Below are positions 45,011 through 53,363 of a stretch of DNA of 64,000 nucleotides, piece by piece. The stretch lies in assembly GCA_963764465.1 (NCBI GenBank), contig CAVXSO010000006.1:806001-870000 (forward strand), read 5' to 3'. A program made the translations under genes and the position numbers. The notes beneath the pieces were generated by a model. That model was not told the DNA's origin. It did not search any database and saw only the letters and a program-made list of their open reading frames with translations. The DNA comes from JAJXXT01 sp963764465 (GTDB lineage: Bacteria; Pseudomonadota; Alphaproteobacteria; Acetobacterales; Acetobacteraceae). Numbering within the stretch: the first letter of the stretch is position 1; each line of letters starts with the position of its first letter.

Positions 45011-45639
45011 GCCGCGCCACCTTTCGGCGCCTCATCCTTCGTCATCTCGCGCATCACTCGCTGTGCGTGCGCCTTTTCGTCGCCTGGAAGCGTCGTTATC
45101 GCCTCCCAAGGCGACAAGAAGTCGAAATTGCGGAAATCCTGCACCAGTCGCACAGGCTCGTGCACCACGCTCTTGCGCTCTTCATCGTAGCGCACCTCCA
45201 CGTGGCCGGTGAGCGGGAAATCCTTGCGCAACGGATGCCCCTCAAAGCCATAGTCGGTGAGGATGCGCCGCAGGTCCGGCTGGTTGGAAAACACGATGCC
45301 ATAGAGATCCCAGGCTTCCCGTTCCCACCAGGTCGCCACAGGCCAGATCTCATGCACGGAAGGCACCGCAGCCACACCATCGGTCGTCACGACCACGCGC
45401 AGCCGTTGGTTCTTCGTCACCGAGAGGAGGTTGTAGACGACATCGAAACGATCTCGTCGTTCCGGCCAGTCGACCCCGGCGATGTCCATAACTTGTTCGA
45501 AGGCGAATCGCGGGTCGTCACGGAGCGCCGCCATCACCGGCACAAGCGCCTCGGCCGCCACCAGCGCCACCGGCTCGTTGCCCTCCATCCGGGTCGAGGT
45601 CACGCCGGGAAGGCCGGCAACCGCATCGAGGTCAACCAC
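45007..45639 (-). CDS. nuoC: NADH-quinone oxidoreductase subunit C
   Basis: 30-kDa subunit homologue, 210 aa from GTG 45639, which overlaps the nuoB stop by 8 bases. The signature region EREAWDLYGIVFSNQPDLRRILTDYGFEGHPLRKDFPLTGHVEVRYD is complete. The start is uncertain since no ATG fits; AGGGA about 10 nt upstream supports the chosen GTG. Confidence 0.93.
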   Translation of the reverse strand: MVDLDAVAGLPGVTSTRMEGNEPVALVAAEALVPVMAALRDDPRFAFEQVMDIAGVDWPERRDRFDVVYNLLSVTKNQRLRVVVTTDGVAAVPSVHEIWPVATWWEREAWDLYGIVFSNQPDLRRILTDYGFEGHPLRKDFPLTGHVEVRYDEERKSVVHEPVRLVQDFRNFDFLSPWEAITTLPGDEKAHAQRVMREMTKDEAPKGGAA

Positions 45640-46180
45640 GCAGGATGGTCCCTGTACGACGGATCTTCTTTTGCAACTGCATGATCCCGTAGACCAATGC
45701 CTCAGCCGTGGGCGGGCAACCGGGGACATACACATCCACCGGCACGACCCGATCGCACCCGCGCACAACCGAGTAGGAATAGTGGTAGTAGCCACCGCCG
45801 TTAGCGCAACTGCCCATGCTGATAACCCAGCGAGGCTCTGGCATTTGATCGTAAACCTTGCGCAAGGCCGGCGCCATCTTGTTGGTCAACGTCCCCGCCA
45901 CGATCATGACATCCGATTGCCGTGGCGAGGCACGCGGGATAATCCCCAGCCGGTCGAGGTCGTAACGCGGCATATAAGCGTGGATCATCTCGACGGCGCA
46001 GCACGCGAGGCCGAAGGTCATTGGCCACAGGCTCCCCGTGCGCGCCCAGTTCACCAACTTATCGATATTGGCCACCACAAACCCGCGCCCCGCGACCTCG
46101 CCGGTGATCCCGCGAATCACCGCATCCTGCTCGGGCCCCGGCGGCAGTTCCCGGGTATTCCAGGCCAGCGTCTCGGTCAT
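45632..46180 (-). CDS. nuoB: NADH-quinone oxidoreductase subunit B
   Basis: PSST homologue with terminal cluster N2, 182 aa. Cysteines of the cluster are visible in FGLACCAVEM, GSCANGGG and VPGCPPTAEAL. ATG 46180 overlaps the nuoA stop (ATGA). Confidence 0.97.
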   Translation of the reverse strand: MTETLAWNTRELPPGPEQDAVIRGITGEVAGRGFVVANIDKLVNWARTGSLWPMTFGLACCAVEMIHAYMPRYDLDRLGIIPRASPRQSDVMIVAGTLTNKMAPALRKVYDQMPEPRWVISMGSCANGGGYYHYSYSVVRGCDRVVPVDVYVPGCPPTAEALVYGIMQLQKKIRRTGTILRG

Positions 46181-46542
46181 TCCCAGTCGAGCGCCCCCTT
46201 GCGCCACTCGTAGATGAATCCGACCGTCAGCACGCCGAGGAAGGCGATCATCGAAAAGAACCCGAACAACCCGATGCGGCCGAGTGACACCGCCCACGGG
46301 AACAGGAACGCCACCTCGAGGTCGAAGATGATGAAAAGGATCGCCACCAGGTAGAAACGCACATCGAAACGCCGTCGAGCGTCGTCGAACGGCTCGAAAC
46401 CGCACTCGTAGGCAGAGATCTTCTCAGCATAGGGCTTCTGCCGCGCGGCCAGGAGAGACCCGCCGACCATTGCCAGCGCGATCGCTCCGGCAATGCCCAT
46501 GAACACAAGGATCGGGAACCAGTTTGCGAGCTGGAGAGGCAT
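46177..46542 (-). CDS. nuoA: NADH-quinone oxidoreductase subunit A
   Basis: Three-helix membrane subunit, 121 aa, first gene of the operon. KISAYECGFEPFDDARRRFDVRFYLVAILFIIFDLE is the conserved cytoplasmic loop with its Cys. GGAAGGA precedes the ATG and a promoter candidate lies 40-65 bp upstream. Confidence 0.96.
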   Translation of the reverse strand: MPLQLANWFPILVFMGIAGAIALAMVGGSLLAARQKPYAEKISAYECGFEPFDDARRRFDVRFYLVAILFIIFDLEVAFLFPWAVSLGRIGLFGFFSMIAFLGVLTVGFIYEWRKGALDWE

Positions 46543-46580
46543 CCGAATCCGGTCCTTCCTTGTCTATGCCGCGGCGCAGC

Positions 46581-46609
46581 AATGTACAGAACCGGCACAG
46601 TCGCGGCAA
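46581..46609 (-). promoter_or_regulatory. Candidate promoter of the nuo operon
   Basis: Minus-strand TTGCCG (46609-46604), exactly 17 nt, then TACATT (46586-46581). Each hexamer matches 4 of 6 consensus bases. A start near 46574 would give a leader of about 30 nt with GGAAGGA before nuoA. Pattern match only. Confidence 0.38.
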
Positions 46610-46640
46610 CGCGGTCGGTCATCCAGGTCAACAGCGGTGC

Positions 46641-46717
<77 letters not shown>

Positions 46718-46787
46718 AACAGCGCGCGGGGCGTGTAGGCCCCCCCCCCTGCGTCGTCAAGGCTGGCTCGTCATGCCGCGCTTGGAA

Positions 46788-46859
46788 TGGGCGGTGACGG
46801 GTTCGAACCGCCGGCCCTCTCGGTGTAAACGAGACGCTCTACCGCTGAGCTAACCGCCC
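46788..46859 (-). tRNA. tRNA-Val (TAC)
   Basis: Cloverleaf of 72 nt plus a CCA that is not encoded (TTC follows the discriminator A). The acceptor GGGCGGT pairs with ACCGCCC; the loop TTTACAC gives anticodon TAC. It is 70 bp upstream of tRNA-Asp on the same strand; a run of ten C (46740-46749) lies between them. Confidence 0.95.
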
Positions 46860-46993
46860 TTCCCTAAGAGAATGGGTGTACGCTTGCCTTGCTTAGCCCA
46901 CAGCCACGCTAGGCGCCATCGCACCGGCTGCCGCGCCTGGTGACCCGCCAGCTGGCCGGCCATAATCTCGCCGACGACAAGGAGAGCCCCGTC

Positions 46994-47452
46994 TTGACCA
47001 CCGCCGTGCGCTCGCGTTCCTCCGTGATGCCGGCCATGCCTGCGGAACCCACGCAGGCGAGCCGTTTCGGCAAGGCGCGTTCCGCGCGTTCTGCGACCCA
47101 ACTCGAGGATTATGTGGAACTGATTGCCGATCTGATTGCGGTGCACGGCGAGGCCCGGGCGACCGACGTTGCCAAACGACTCGGCGTGACCCACCCGACG
47201 GCAATTAAGACCCTCGCGCGGCTCAAGCGCGAAGGGCTTGTGACGTCACGCCCGTACCGCGGCATATTCCTGACTGATGCGGGCGCGGCGCTCGCCGAGC
47301 GGGTACGGGCGCGCCATCGTCTCATCGTCGACCTTCTGCGCGCCGTGGGGGTTCCGACCGAGGCCGCGGAGGCTGATGCGGAAGGCATGGAACACCACGC
47401 CTCGGACGTCACCCTCGCTGCTTTCGCCCGATTTCTCGGACGACAGGGGTAG
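46994..47452 (+). CDS. mntR: Manganese-responsive DtxR-family regulator (MntR-like)
   Basis: About 152 aa from TTG 46994. The winged helix (EARATDVAKRLGVTHPTAIKTLARLKREGLVTSRPYRGIFLTDAG) and the dimerisation helices with metal-ligand-type residues EGMEHHAS match alphaproteobacterial MntR, which represses Mn uptake when Mn is high. The start is uncertain: AAGGAG precedes TTG 46994, while ATG 47027 and 47036 would give shorter forms. No Mn transporter is adjacent. Confidence 0.82.
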   Translation: MTTAVRSRSSVMPAMPAEPTQASRFGKARSARSATQLEDYVELIADLIAVHGEARATDVAKRLGVTHPTAIKTLARLKREGLVTSRPYRGIFLTDAGAALAERVRARHRLIVDLLRAVGVPTEAAEADAEGMEHHASDVTLAAFARFLGRQG

Positions 47453-47510
47453 CTGGCCGCACTACACGTATCGGTTTAGACTCTAATCTTTACCGCACGC
47501 ACGAGGCGGC

Positions 47511-48896
47511 ATGACCCGCGACGGATTCGCCTCCGAACCGGCCCAGCGTCACCACCGCGTGGTCTTCGCGGTGATCGTCGCCGTCCTTTGCGCGATTGCC
47601 GCGCTGGTGTTTGCCGACGCCTCCCTCCCTCTGGCGCGCGCGCCCGCGTTCCTGCCCACCTATGCGACCTTGATCGTCTTCGGTGACCTGATCACGAGTT
47701 ATCTGATTTTCATTCATGCACCGATTGCCGGCCGTGCCAGTCTGCCCTGGCTTGGCGGCGCCTATCTTCTCACCGCGGCGATCGGTTTGGCCCAGATGTT
47801 CGTTATCCCCGGGATCTGGACAACCAACGGCCTGTTCGGCGCAGGGCCGGTGAGCACTCTGTGGCTCTGGGTTTTCGGGCGCAGCGGGTTCTCCTTGTTT
47901 GTGCTGGCGTCGCAGATCGCCTCGGTTCTGCAGCGACGCCGTTCCTCGGGTCGCCCGATTCGCGTGCGCCGCAGCCATGCGGTCGTGATGTCGGCTTTGG
48001 TGCTCGCACTCGCGCTCGAACTCGTGTTGCTTGCAACTCGCTGGCAGGCATCTCTGCCGGCGCTGACAGCCGGCATCGACTATACGGGTCTTGGCGCGAC
48101 GCTAACCGGCGCAACGGTCACCGGGCTTGCCGTGGCGGCGCTCGCCGCGGTGGTCCTAGGCACGCGCGGCCGGTCCGTACTCGATCTCGGTCTGATCGTC
48201 GCACTGATTGCCGCCCTGGCCGACGTGATTCTGACCTTGCATGGCGGGACGATATTTTCGTTCGGCTGGTATGTCGCGCGCTGCGCCGCCGTGGTTTCGG
48301 GCCTTGCGGTCCTTGTCGTTTATCTCCGGGAAGTGGCATGGCTGCACGCGCGCATGCTTCGCCTCAGCGGTCGCCTCGCGGAACAGGCGTCGATGGACGC
48401 GACGACAGGGCTCAACAACCGCCGGCACCTCAATCGGCAGCTTGAGATCGCGCTGCGGGATGCCCGCAGGCGCGGCGAGCACGTGAGCCTCGTCCTCCTC
48501 GATATCGACCGCTTCAGTGCTTACAACGAACGCTACGGGCATCTTGCCGGAGACGACTGCCTTCGGCGGGTGGCAGGTGTGATTGCAAGCGCCGCTCGCC
48601 GCCCGCAGGACGTAACCGCGCGTTATGGCGGCGAGGAGTTTGCCGTATTGCTACCGGGGACCGGGATCCAGGGGGCGCACCACGTTGGTAAGGCCATCGT
48701 CGATGCCGTGCGCGGCTTGGCCATTGACCATACCTCCAACCATCCGGGCGGCATCGTGACCGTGAGTGGAGGCGTTGCAACGGTCGCACCCGGCGGCAGG
48801 ATGGAAGACCTGATCCGGCAAGCCGACCGGGCACTTTTCGCCGCTAAGGAGGCGGGGCGCGATCAGGTGGTGGGACAGGATGCCGTCCTAGTGTAA
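47511..48896 (+). CDS. Diguanylate cyclase with N-terminal MASE4-type membrane sensor
   Basis: 461-aa inner-membrane protein making cyclic di-GMP. About seven to eight helices occupy residues 15-265 with the MASE4-like block AFLPTYATLIVFGDLITSYL and GLFGAGPVSTLWLWVFGRSGF. The GGDEF domain follows (MDATTGLNNRRHLN to the end), with an intact active site YGGEEFAV and an RxxD inhibitory site (RPQD) five residues upstream, so activity and product inhibition are both expected. The signal is unknown. Confidence 0.9.
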   Translation: MTRDGFASEPAQRHHRVVFAVIVAVLCAIAALVFADASLPLARAPAFLPTYATLIVFGDLITSYLIFIHAPIAGRASLPWLGGAYLLTAAIGLAQMFVIPGIWTTNGLFGAGPVSTLWLWVFGRSGFSLFVLASQIASVLQRRRSSGRPIRVRRSHAVVMSALVLALALELVLLATRWQASLPALTAGIDYTGLGATLTGATVTGLAVAALAAVVLGTRGRSVLDLGLIVALIAALADVILTLHGGTIFSFGWYVARCAAVVSGLAVLVVYLREVAWLHARMLRLSGRLAEQASMDATTGLNNRRHLNRQLEIALRDARRRGEHVSLVLLDIDRFSAYNERYGHLAGDDCLRRVAGVIASAARRPQDVTARYGGEEFAVLLPGTGIQGAHHVGKAIVDAVRGLAIDHTSNHPGGIVTVSGGVATVAPGGRMEDLIRQADRALFAAKEAGRDQVVGQDAVLV

Positions 48897-48906
48897 CGTA
48901 CATCGC

Positions 48907-49860
48907 GTGGCGGCTTCCTTCGCGAGGCTTTTGCAAGAGTCAGGTGCGCGCCTCGCCTTCCGTATGACCGTGGCGGCCGTGGTCGCCGACCTAGGCACGA
49001 TGTTGTTCGGGCTGCCAGAGGGCTATTGGGCCGTCATCACCTGCCTTGTGGTTGTCCAGGGAACTCTTGGGGCCACACTCGACGCAGCACTCGGACGGTT
49101 GCTCGCGACCGTCGCGGGGGGCGTCGCGGGTGCCGCGGGGGGATGGCTATGCGTGCAGGGCGTACCGCAGGCACTCGCATTGGCGGCCCTTATGGTTCCG
49201 CTGGCGCTGCTGGCCGCTTACCGGCCGCGGTATCGCCTGGCCCCGATTACAGCCGCCCTGGTGATGCTTGCGATTCCCGGCCGGAGCGAGGTTCTGGCTG
49301 TCGCGGGCCACCGCATCGCCGAAATCTTCCTTGGCGGCTTCATCGGCGCCGCCGTTTCGCTCTTCTTGCTACCTGATCGCGGCAGCACTCGGGCCCGCCA
49401 TCACGCAGCTACAGCGATCGCCACGCTTGCAGAGCTTGTTAGCCGGCATCTGGGGGATGGATCGGACATCGAGCGGCTGAACGCCCGCCTCAACGCTGCG
49501 CTCGCTGACACCATGGCCGCCGCTACGGAAGCGAGGCATGAGCGCTCGTTTGGCTTCAGCTCGGGCCCGGATACCGATCCGCTGCTGCGGACGCTACGCC
49601 GGCTGCGTACGGACGTGGCGATGCTGGGCCGTATTGTCCCGGGCACTCCGTTCCCGCCGTGCATTCGCGACCTGGCGCGAGCTCTTTCCTCGTGGCTGAC
49701 CGTCGCGTCCAAGGCGCTGGCGGAGGCGGGGTTGCCCCCCTCCCCCGCGGCAATACCCGTGCTCGACGATGCTCCGGACGATCCGCTGCAACTCGTCTTC
49801 GCGGTTCTGCGGCGTGACCTTGTCGACCTCGCCGAGCGCATTCGCGAACACCACGGTTAG
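48907..49860 (+). CDS. FUSC-family membrane protein (aromatic acid exporter-like)
   Basis: 317 aa starting at GTG 48907, 10 bp after the cyclase gene. Six hydrophobic segments fill residues 15-155, with GYWAVITCLVVVQGTLGATLDAALGRL typical of the fusaric acid resistance/YccS family; a helical cytoplasmic domain follows. Members export aromatic acids or have unknown roles. Only the N-terminal half of the longer double-unit FUSC proteins is present, which occurs in many small members. Confidence 0.78.
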   Translation: MAASFARLLQESGARLAFRMTVAAVVADLGTMLFGLPEGYWAVITCLVVVQGTLGATLDAALGRLLATVAGGVAGAAGGWLCVQGVPQALALAALMVPLALLAAYRPRYRLAPITAALVMLAIPGRSEVLAVAGHRIAEIFLGGFIGAAVSLFLLPDRGSTRARHHAATAIATLAELVSRHLGDGSDIERLNARLNAALADTMAAATEARHERSFGFSSGPDTDPLLRTLRRLRTDVAMLGRIVPGTPFPPCIRDLARALSSWLTVASKALAEAGLPPSPAAIPVLDDAPDDPLQLVFAVLRRDLVDLAERIREHHG

Positions 49861-49867
49861 GCCGGGT

Positions 49868-49944
49868 TGGCGCGCCCTGGTGGATTCGAACCACCGACCC
49901 ACAGCTTAGAAGGCTGTTGCTCTATCCGTCTGAGCTAAGGGCGC
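49868..49944 (-). tRNA. tRNA-Arg (TCT)
   Basis: 77-nt cloverleaf with encoded CCA. The acceptor GCGCCCT pairs with AGGGCGC; the anticodon loop CTTCTAA gives TCT. It is convergent with the FUSC gene, whose stop is 8 bp away. Confidence 0.96.
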
Positions 49945-50031
49945 GAAAACGCTGGCGAGGCCGCGGCAGCCGCCATTTCGTCCCGACCGATACCATTGCG
50001 CTACCAACAAGTTGCCTGGCGGCGATCGGAT

Positions 50032-50340
50032 TCAGTGGGTCCAGTTCTCCGTGCGGCCGAAGCGGAAATTGTCGGCATAGGATTTGGGTCGCACTACTCG
50101 CTCACGCGGTTGCTCGACCTCGTATTCCAGGCCCTCGCGGTCCGCATAGGCGACGGCTTCCTCGCGGGAGGGAAATCTAAGCTCGACCTGTGTTTCCGTC
50201 CCCGCCCCACCGATCCATCCCATGAGCGGATCCGGCCTCCGCGGTCCGGGAATGAACGCCAAGACCCACTCGTGCGTCTTGGCCATCCCCGACTGCATCG
50301 CCGTCTTTGGCCGTCGCCAGATGCGCACCCGCCGTTCCAT
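50032..50340 (-). CDS. NADH dehydrogenase accessory subunit (NDUFS4-like, ETC complex I conserved region)
   Basis: 102 aa. The family signature is clear: RRPKTAMQSGMAKTHEWVL, DPLMGWIG, PSREEAVAYADREGL and PKSYADNFRFGR...WTH. It corresponds to the mitochondrial 18-kDa subunit found also in alphaproteobacterial complex I. ATG 50340 has GGGAG five bases upstream; another ATG is directly before it. The start is only 17 nt after the 3' end of tRNA-Pro on the same strand. Confidence 0.92.
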   Translation of the reverse strand: MERRVRIWRRPKTAMQSGMAKTHEWVLAFIPGPRRPDPLMGWIGGAGTETQVELRFPSREEAVAYADREGLEYEVEQPRERVVRPKSYADNFRFGRTENWTH

Positions 50341-50357
50341 CATCGCTCCCAATCCAT

Positions 50358-50434
50358 TGGTCGGGGCGGCCGGACTTGAACCGGCGGCCTCGTGTACCCA
50401 AAACACGCGCGCTACCAGGCTGCGCCACGCCCCG
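50358..50434 (-). tRNA. tRNA-Pro (TGG)
   Basis: 77-nt cloverleaf with encoded CCA. The acceptor CGGGGCG pairs with CGCCCCG; the anticodon loop TTTGGGT gives TGG. It lies between the DUF192 gene and the NDUFS4-like gene, all on the minus strand. Confidence 0.96.
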
Positions 50435-50475
50435 TCACCGTCCGGGAAACTAGGGGTATGGCGCGCGCCGGGCAA

Positions 50476-50958
50476 CTACGGCGACATACCGAGCGCCTTG
50501 CACTGCACCTTGTCACCAACGCGGATATCAAGCTTGGCCGTCGTGCCCCCCGCCAATTCAAGGGTCGCGTGGACGGCGGCCTGGCTGTCGATGACCGCAA
50601 GGCTTTCGGGCACCGTGTTCTCGGCGATCGCCTTGATCAACCCGTCGGCACCGACGAACACCATGTCGAGCGGCACCAATGTATTCTTCATCCACATCTG
50701 AGAATCGCGCTCACCCTGCCAGACGAACAGCATTCCTCCCGCCGGCGGAACCGATGTCCGAAACATCAGCCCGGTTTCCTGCTCAACCGGGGTGCTGGCG
50801 ACTTCCACCGTGAAGACGTGGCTCTTGCCGTCGTGGGTCACGATGGTGAGCGGCACCGTGGACAAGGTGGGCTGCGCCTTGGTCGGCGTCTGGCCCATGG
50901 CCCGTACCGACAGCGCCAGCAATCCCACAACGCCCAATCCAAAACTCCGCCGCCTCAT
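50476..50958 (-). CDS. DUF192 family exported protein
   Basis: 160 aa with an N-terminal signal peptide (MRRRSFGLGVVGLLALSVRAMG, basic then hydrophobic). The DUF192 core is EQETGLMFRTSVPPAGGMLFVW, MWMKNTLVPLDMVFV and ELAGGTTAKLDIRVGD. The function of the family is unknown. ATG 50958 overlaps the stop of the deacetylase gene (ATGA). Confidence 0.88.
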   Translation of the reverse strand: MRRRSFGLGVVGLLALSVRAMGQTPTKAQPTLSTVPLTIVTHDGKSHVFTVEVASTPVEQETGLMFRTSVPPAGGMLFVWQGERDSQMWMKNTLVPLDMVFVGADGLIKAIAENTVPESLAVIDSQAAVHATLELAGGTTAKLDIRVGDKVQCKALGMSP

Positions 50959-52070
50959 GCCGACAACTCCCTTGTGAGCCATTCAACCTCAGGCCGAACC
51001 GCGCCCTCACGCGGGGTATCGGCCAGTGTCGTGAACCAAGGCTCGGGCGGATTGCGCCCGGCCGCTCGGTTGTAGCGCAAGGCGCGTAGCACCGCCTCTG
51101 CGTCAGGGGTAACTCGCTCGGGTATCGGAAACCCGTTGAGTTCCGCCCAGATGCAGGCCCAAGCCCGACCCACTGTCCACGGGTTGTATCCTCCGCCGCC
51201 CACCACGACGAGGCGGGGCGCCAACGGCATCGCCGCCCGAGCGACGTAGCGGTACGCGGCGTTGGAAAGGGCCAGCCTAGCCAGCGGATCTTCCAGCAAT
51301 CCGTCCGCCCCGCACTGCAGTAGCAGCGCCTGTGGCCGGTGCGCCGCGATCGCGGGCACGATGGACGTCGCCATGAGGAACCGCAACTCGGTGTCGCAAA
51401 ATCCCTGCGGAACCGGGAAGTTGAGAATCCCCCGGCGGGGATCGCTCGCAAGCCCCGTTCCCGGCCAGCGGCCGGCTTCATGCACCGAAATCGTCAGCAC
51501 ACGAGGGTCGTCATGGAACGCATCCTCCACGCCGTCGCCGTGGTGCGCGTCAATGTCAAGATACGCGAGGCGGTCGATCCCAGCGTCGAGCCATGTGAGG
51601 ATCCCGAGAACGCAGTCGTTCACATAGCAGAACCCGGAAGCGCGATCCCGCCTGCCGTGATGCGTTCCGCCGCCGGGACAATGCACAACGCCGCCGTCCA
51701 TCACTAGCCGCGCGGCGAGCATGACCCCACCGGCAGACGTCGCCGGCCGGCGAAAGATCTCCGGATAGATCGGGTTGCCGCCGGCGCCGATCCCGTAACG
51801 TTCTCGATCGGCGTCACTGACCGACTGCGTCGCCTCGACACGACGAAGGGCAGCCAGGTAGTCGGGGTCGTGGAAGCGCGCCAACGCGGCCTCGTCCGCC
51901 ATCGGCGCCTCGCAAAACTGGTTATCTCCGAGCCAGCCCATCGCCCGAACGATATCGGTCACCGTGGAAACCCTTGGCACCGCCAACGGATGCTTCGGGC
52001 CGTAGCTCGAGCGGCGATATATTTCGGAGCCGATATAGAGCGGTCGCTTGAGTGACACCCGGAAGTTCAA
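50955..52070 (-). CDS. Histone deacetylase-like (AcuC-type) zinc hydrolase
   Basis: 371 aa of the arginase/deacetylase superfamily. The catalytic dyad is in GGGTHHGRRDRASGFCYVND; Zn ligands are in LDIDAHHGDGVEDAF and QCGADGLLEDPLARL. Bacterial members deacetylate acetylated lysine proteins, acetoin-linked targets or polyamines. Start TTG 52070 overlaps the prpB stop (TTGA); a GTG four codons later is also possible. Co-transcription with prpB suggests a link to acyl-CoA metabolism, which is inference. Confidence 0.87.
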   Translation of the reverse strand: MNFRVSLKRPLYIGSEIYRRSSYGPKHPLAVPRVSTVTDIVRAMGWLGDNQFCEAPMADEAALARFHDPDYLAALRRVEATQSVSDADRERYGIGAGGNPIYPEIFRRPATSAGGVMLAARLVMDGGVVHCPGGGTHHGRRDRASGFCYVNDCVLGILTWLDAGIDRLAYLDIDAHHGDGVEDAFHDDPRVLTISVHEAGRWPGTGLASDPRRGILNFPVPQGFCDTELRFLMATSIVPAIAAHRPQALLLQCGADGLLEDPLARLALSNAAYRYVARAAMPLAPRLVVVGGGGYNPWTVGRAWACIWAELNGFPIPERVTPDAEAVLRALRYNRAAGRNPPEPWFTTLADTPREGAVRPEVEWLTRELSA

Positions 52071-52987
52071 TCCCGCTGCGGCATGGCGGCGGGGATGATT
52101 GTCTTCACAATTGAGGCGTCGAGGGCCTCGTAATCGGCATAGCCAATCGTTTCGTAGAGCTGCGCGCGTGTCTGCATGCGGTCGATCATGCCGTGCGTGC
52201 CGCCGTCACGTGCGATCGCCGCGAAGAGTTGCTCCTGCGCGCGGGCGGCGACACGCAACGAGCTTACCGGCCAAATCACCATCGCATATCCCATCGCCTG
52301 GAACTCATCGGCAGTGAAGAAGGGTGTACGGCCGAACTCCGTCATGTTCGCGAGCAGTTTCACGCCCGGCAGGCGCCTTGCGAACTCGCGGAACATCTCA
52401 GCCGTGGTCAAAGCCTCCGGAAAGATCGCATCCGCCCCCGCCTCGAGGTAGCGCTGCGCACGGGAGACGGCGGCATCCATTCCCTCGCTCGCCACCGCGT
52501 CCGTCCTCGCGATCAGATAGAGATGCCGCCGCGCCCTGCGCGCCGCAGCAATCTTGGCCGCCATGTCATGCGCATCGGCCAGCTTCTTATCGTTCAGGTG
52601 CCCGCACTTCTTGGGCAGCAACTGGTCCTCGAGGTGCACTCCCGCGGCACCGGCCTCCTCGAAGGCACGGACCATGTGCATGACGTTGAGCGCTTCGCCA
52701 TAGCCGGTATCGCCATCGACCAGGACGGGGAGACCTGCGCGCGATACCTGGCGAATGAAGAAGCACACATCCTCGACCGTGATGACGCCGAGATCGGGCA
52801 ATCCCATCGACGCACTCATCGCGCCGCCCGAAAGGTACAGAGCCTCGAACCCCGCGCGCCACGCCTGTAGTGCGGCAAGCCCGTTATGGGTCCCCGGCAA
52901 GCGCAGGATGCGCGGGCGCTGCAGGAGGTCGTGCAGGCGCTGCCCGGGGGGCTCGGTGGGAAGATCCTCGGCAACCAGATAAGGCAT
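52067..52987 (-). CDS. prpB: Methylisocitrate lyase-like enzyme of the ICL/PEP mutase family
   Basis: 306 aa (beta/alpha)8-barrel lyase. DGDTGYGEALNV binds Mg, and DQLLPKKCGHLNDKKL carries the catalytic Cys loop; LIARTDAVASEGMD and FPEALTT follow. The KKCGH motif and length match 2-methylisocitrate lyase (propionate breakdown), but other lyases of the family are possible, and prpC/prpD are not nearby. ATG 52987 begins a normal N-terminus. Confidence 0.85.
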   Translation of the reverse strand: MPYLVAEDLPTEPPGQRLHDLLQRPRILRLPGTHNGLAALQAWRAGFEALYLSGGAMSASMGLPDLGVITVEDVCFFIRQVSRAGLPVLVDGDTGYGEALNVMHMVRAFEEAGAAGVHLEDQLLPKKCGHLNDKKLADAHDMAAKIAAARRARRHLYLIARTDAVASEGMDAAVSRAQRYLEAGADAIFPEALTTAEMFREFARRLPGVKLLANMTEFGRTPFFTADEFQAMGYAMVIWPVSSLRVAARAQEQLFAAIARDGGTHGMIDRMQTRAQLYETIGYADYEALDASIVKTIIPAAMPQRD

Positions 52988-53363
52988 CGTGCGGTTCCGT
53001 CGCTGTCCTGGCGGATATCTAGCGGGTATTCGCGCCGCACGGCAGCCCCGCGGCTGCTCGCTCGCGGACCCGGCCAGGTCAATGCAGCTTGAGCCTTGGT
53101 GCGAGAATCTGTTCGAAGTGACCCACCAGAACCGTCGGCCAACCCCGAGTAACGCCCCGCGACGAAGATGCGCCTTCCGACAGCAGGTCCGGCATGCTTG
53201 TGCTTCGTCAGCTCGGCCATATTTCGGGCGCGAATCCAGTCCTTGTGAACGAGACATCGTGAGCAGGTGAGGTCTACCGGCATCGGCGCCCGTAGGTGTT
53301 CGCGACGGGCGAGGGACGCCTTGCCCGCAAGACGTGCCAGGTTTTTGGGCATGTTCGGATTGG
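52988..53363 (-). other. Gap between transporter and prpB; possible remnant of a small zinc-ribbon gene
   Basis: 376 bp without an intact gene. On the minus strand ATG 53352, 12 nt after the transporter stop, begins a reading MPKNLARLAGKAS...DLTCSRC with a CxxC (codons at 53265-53254). A second CxxC pair (ACRTCC, 53194-53183) lies in another frame. The two together look like a small Cys4 zinc-ribbon protein split by a frameshift. This is weak, as no homologue could be checked. Confidence 0.25.
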
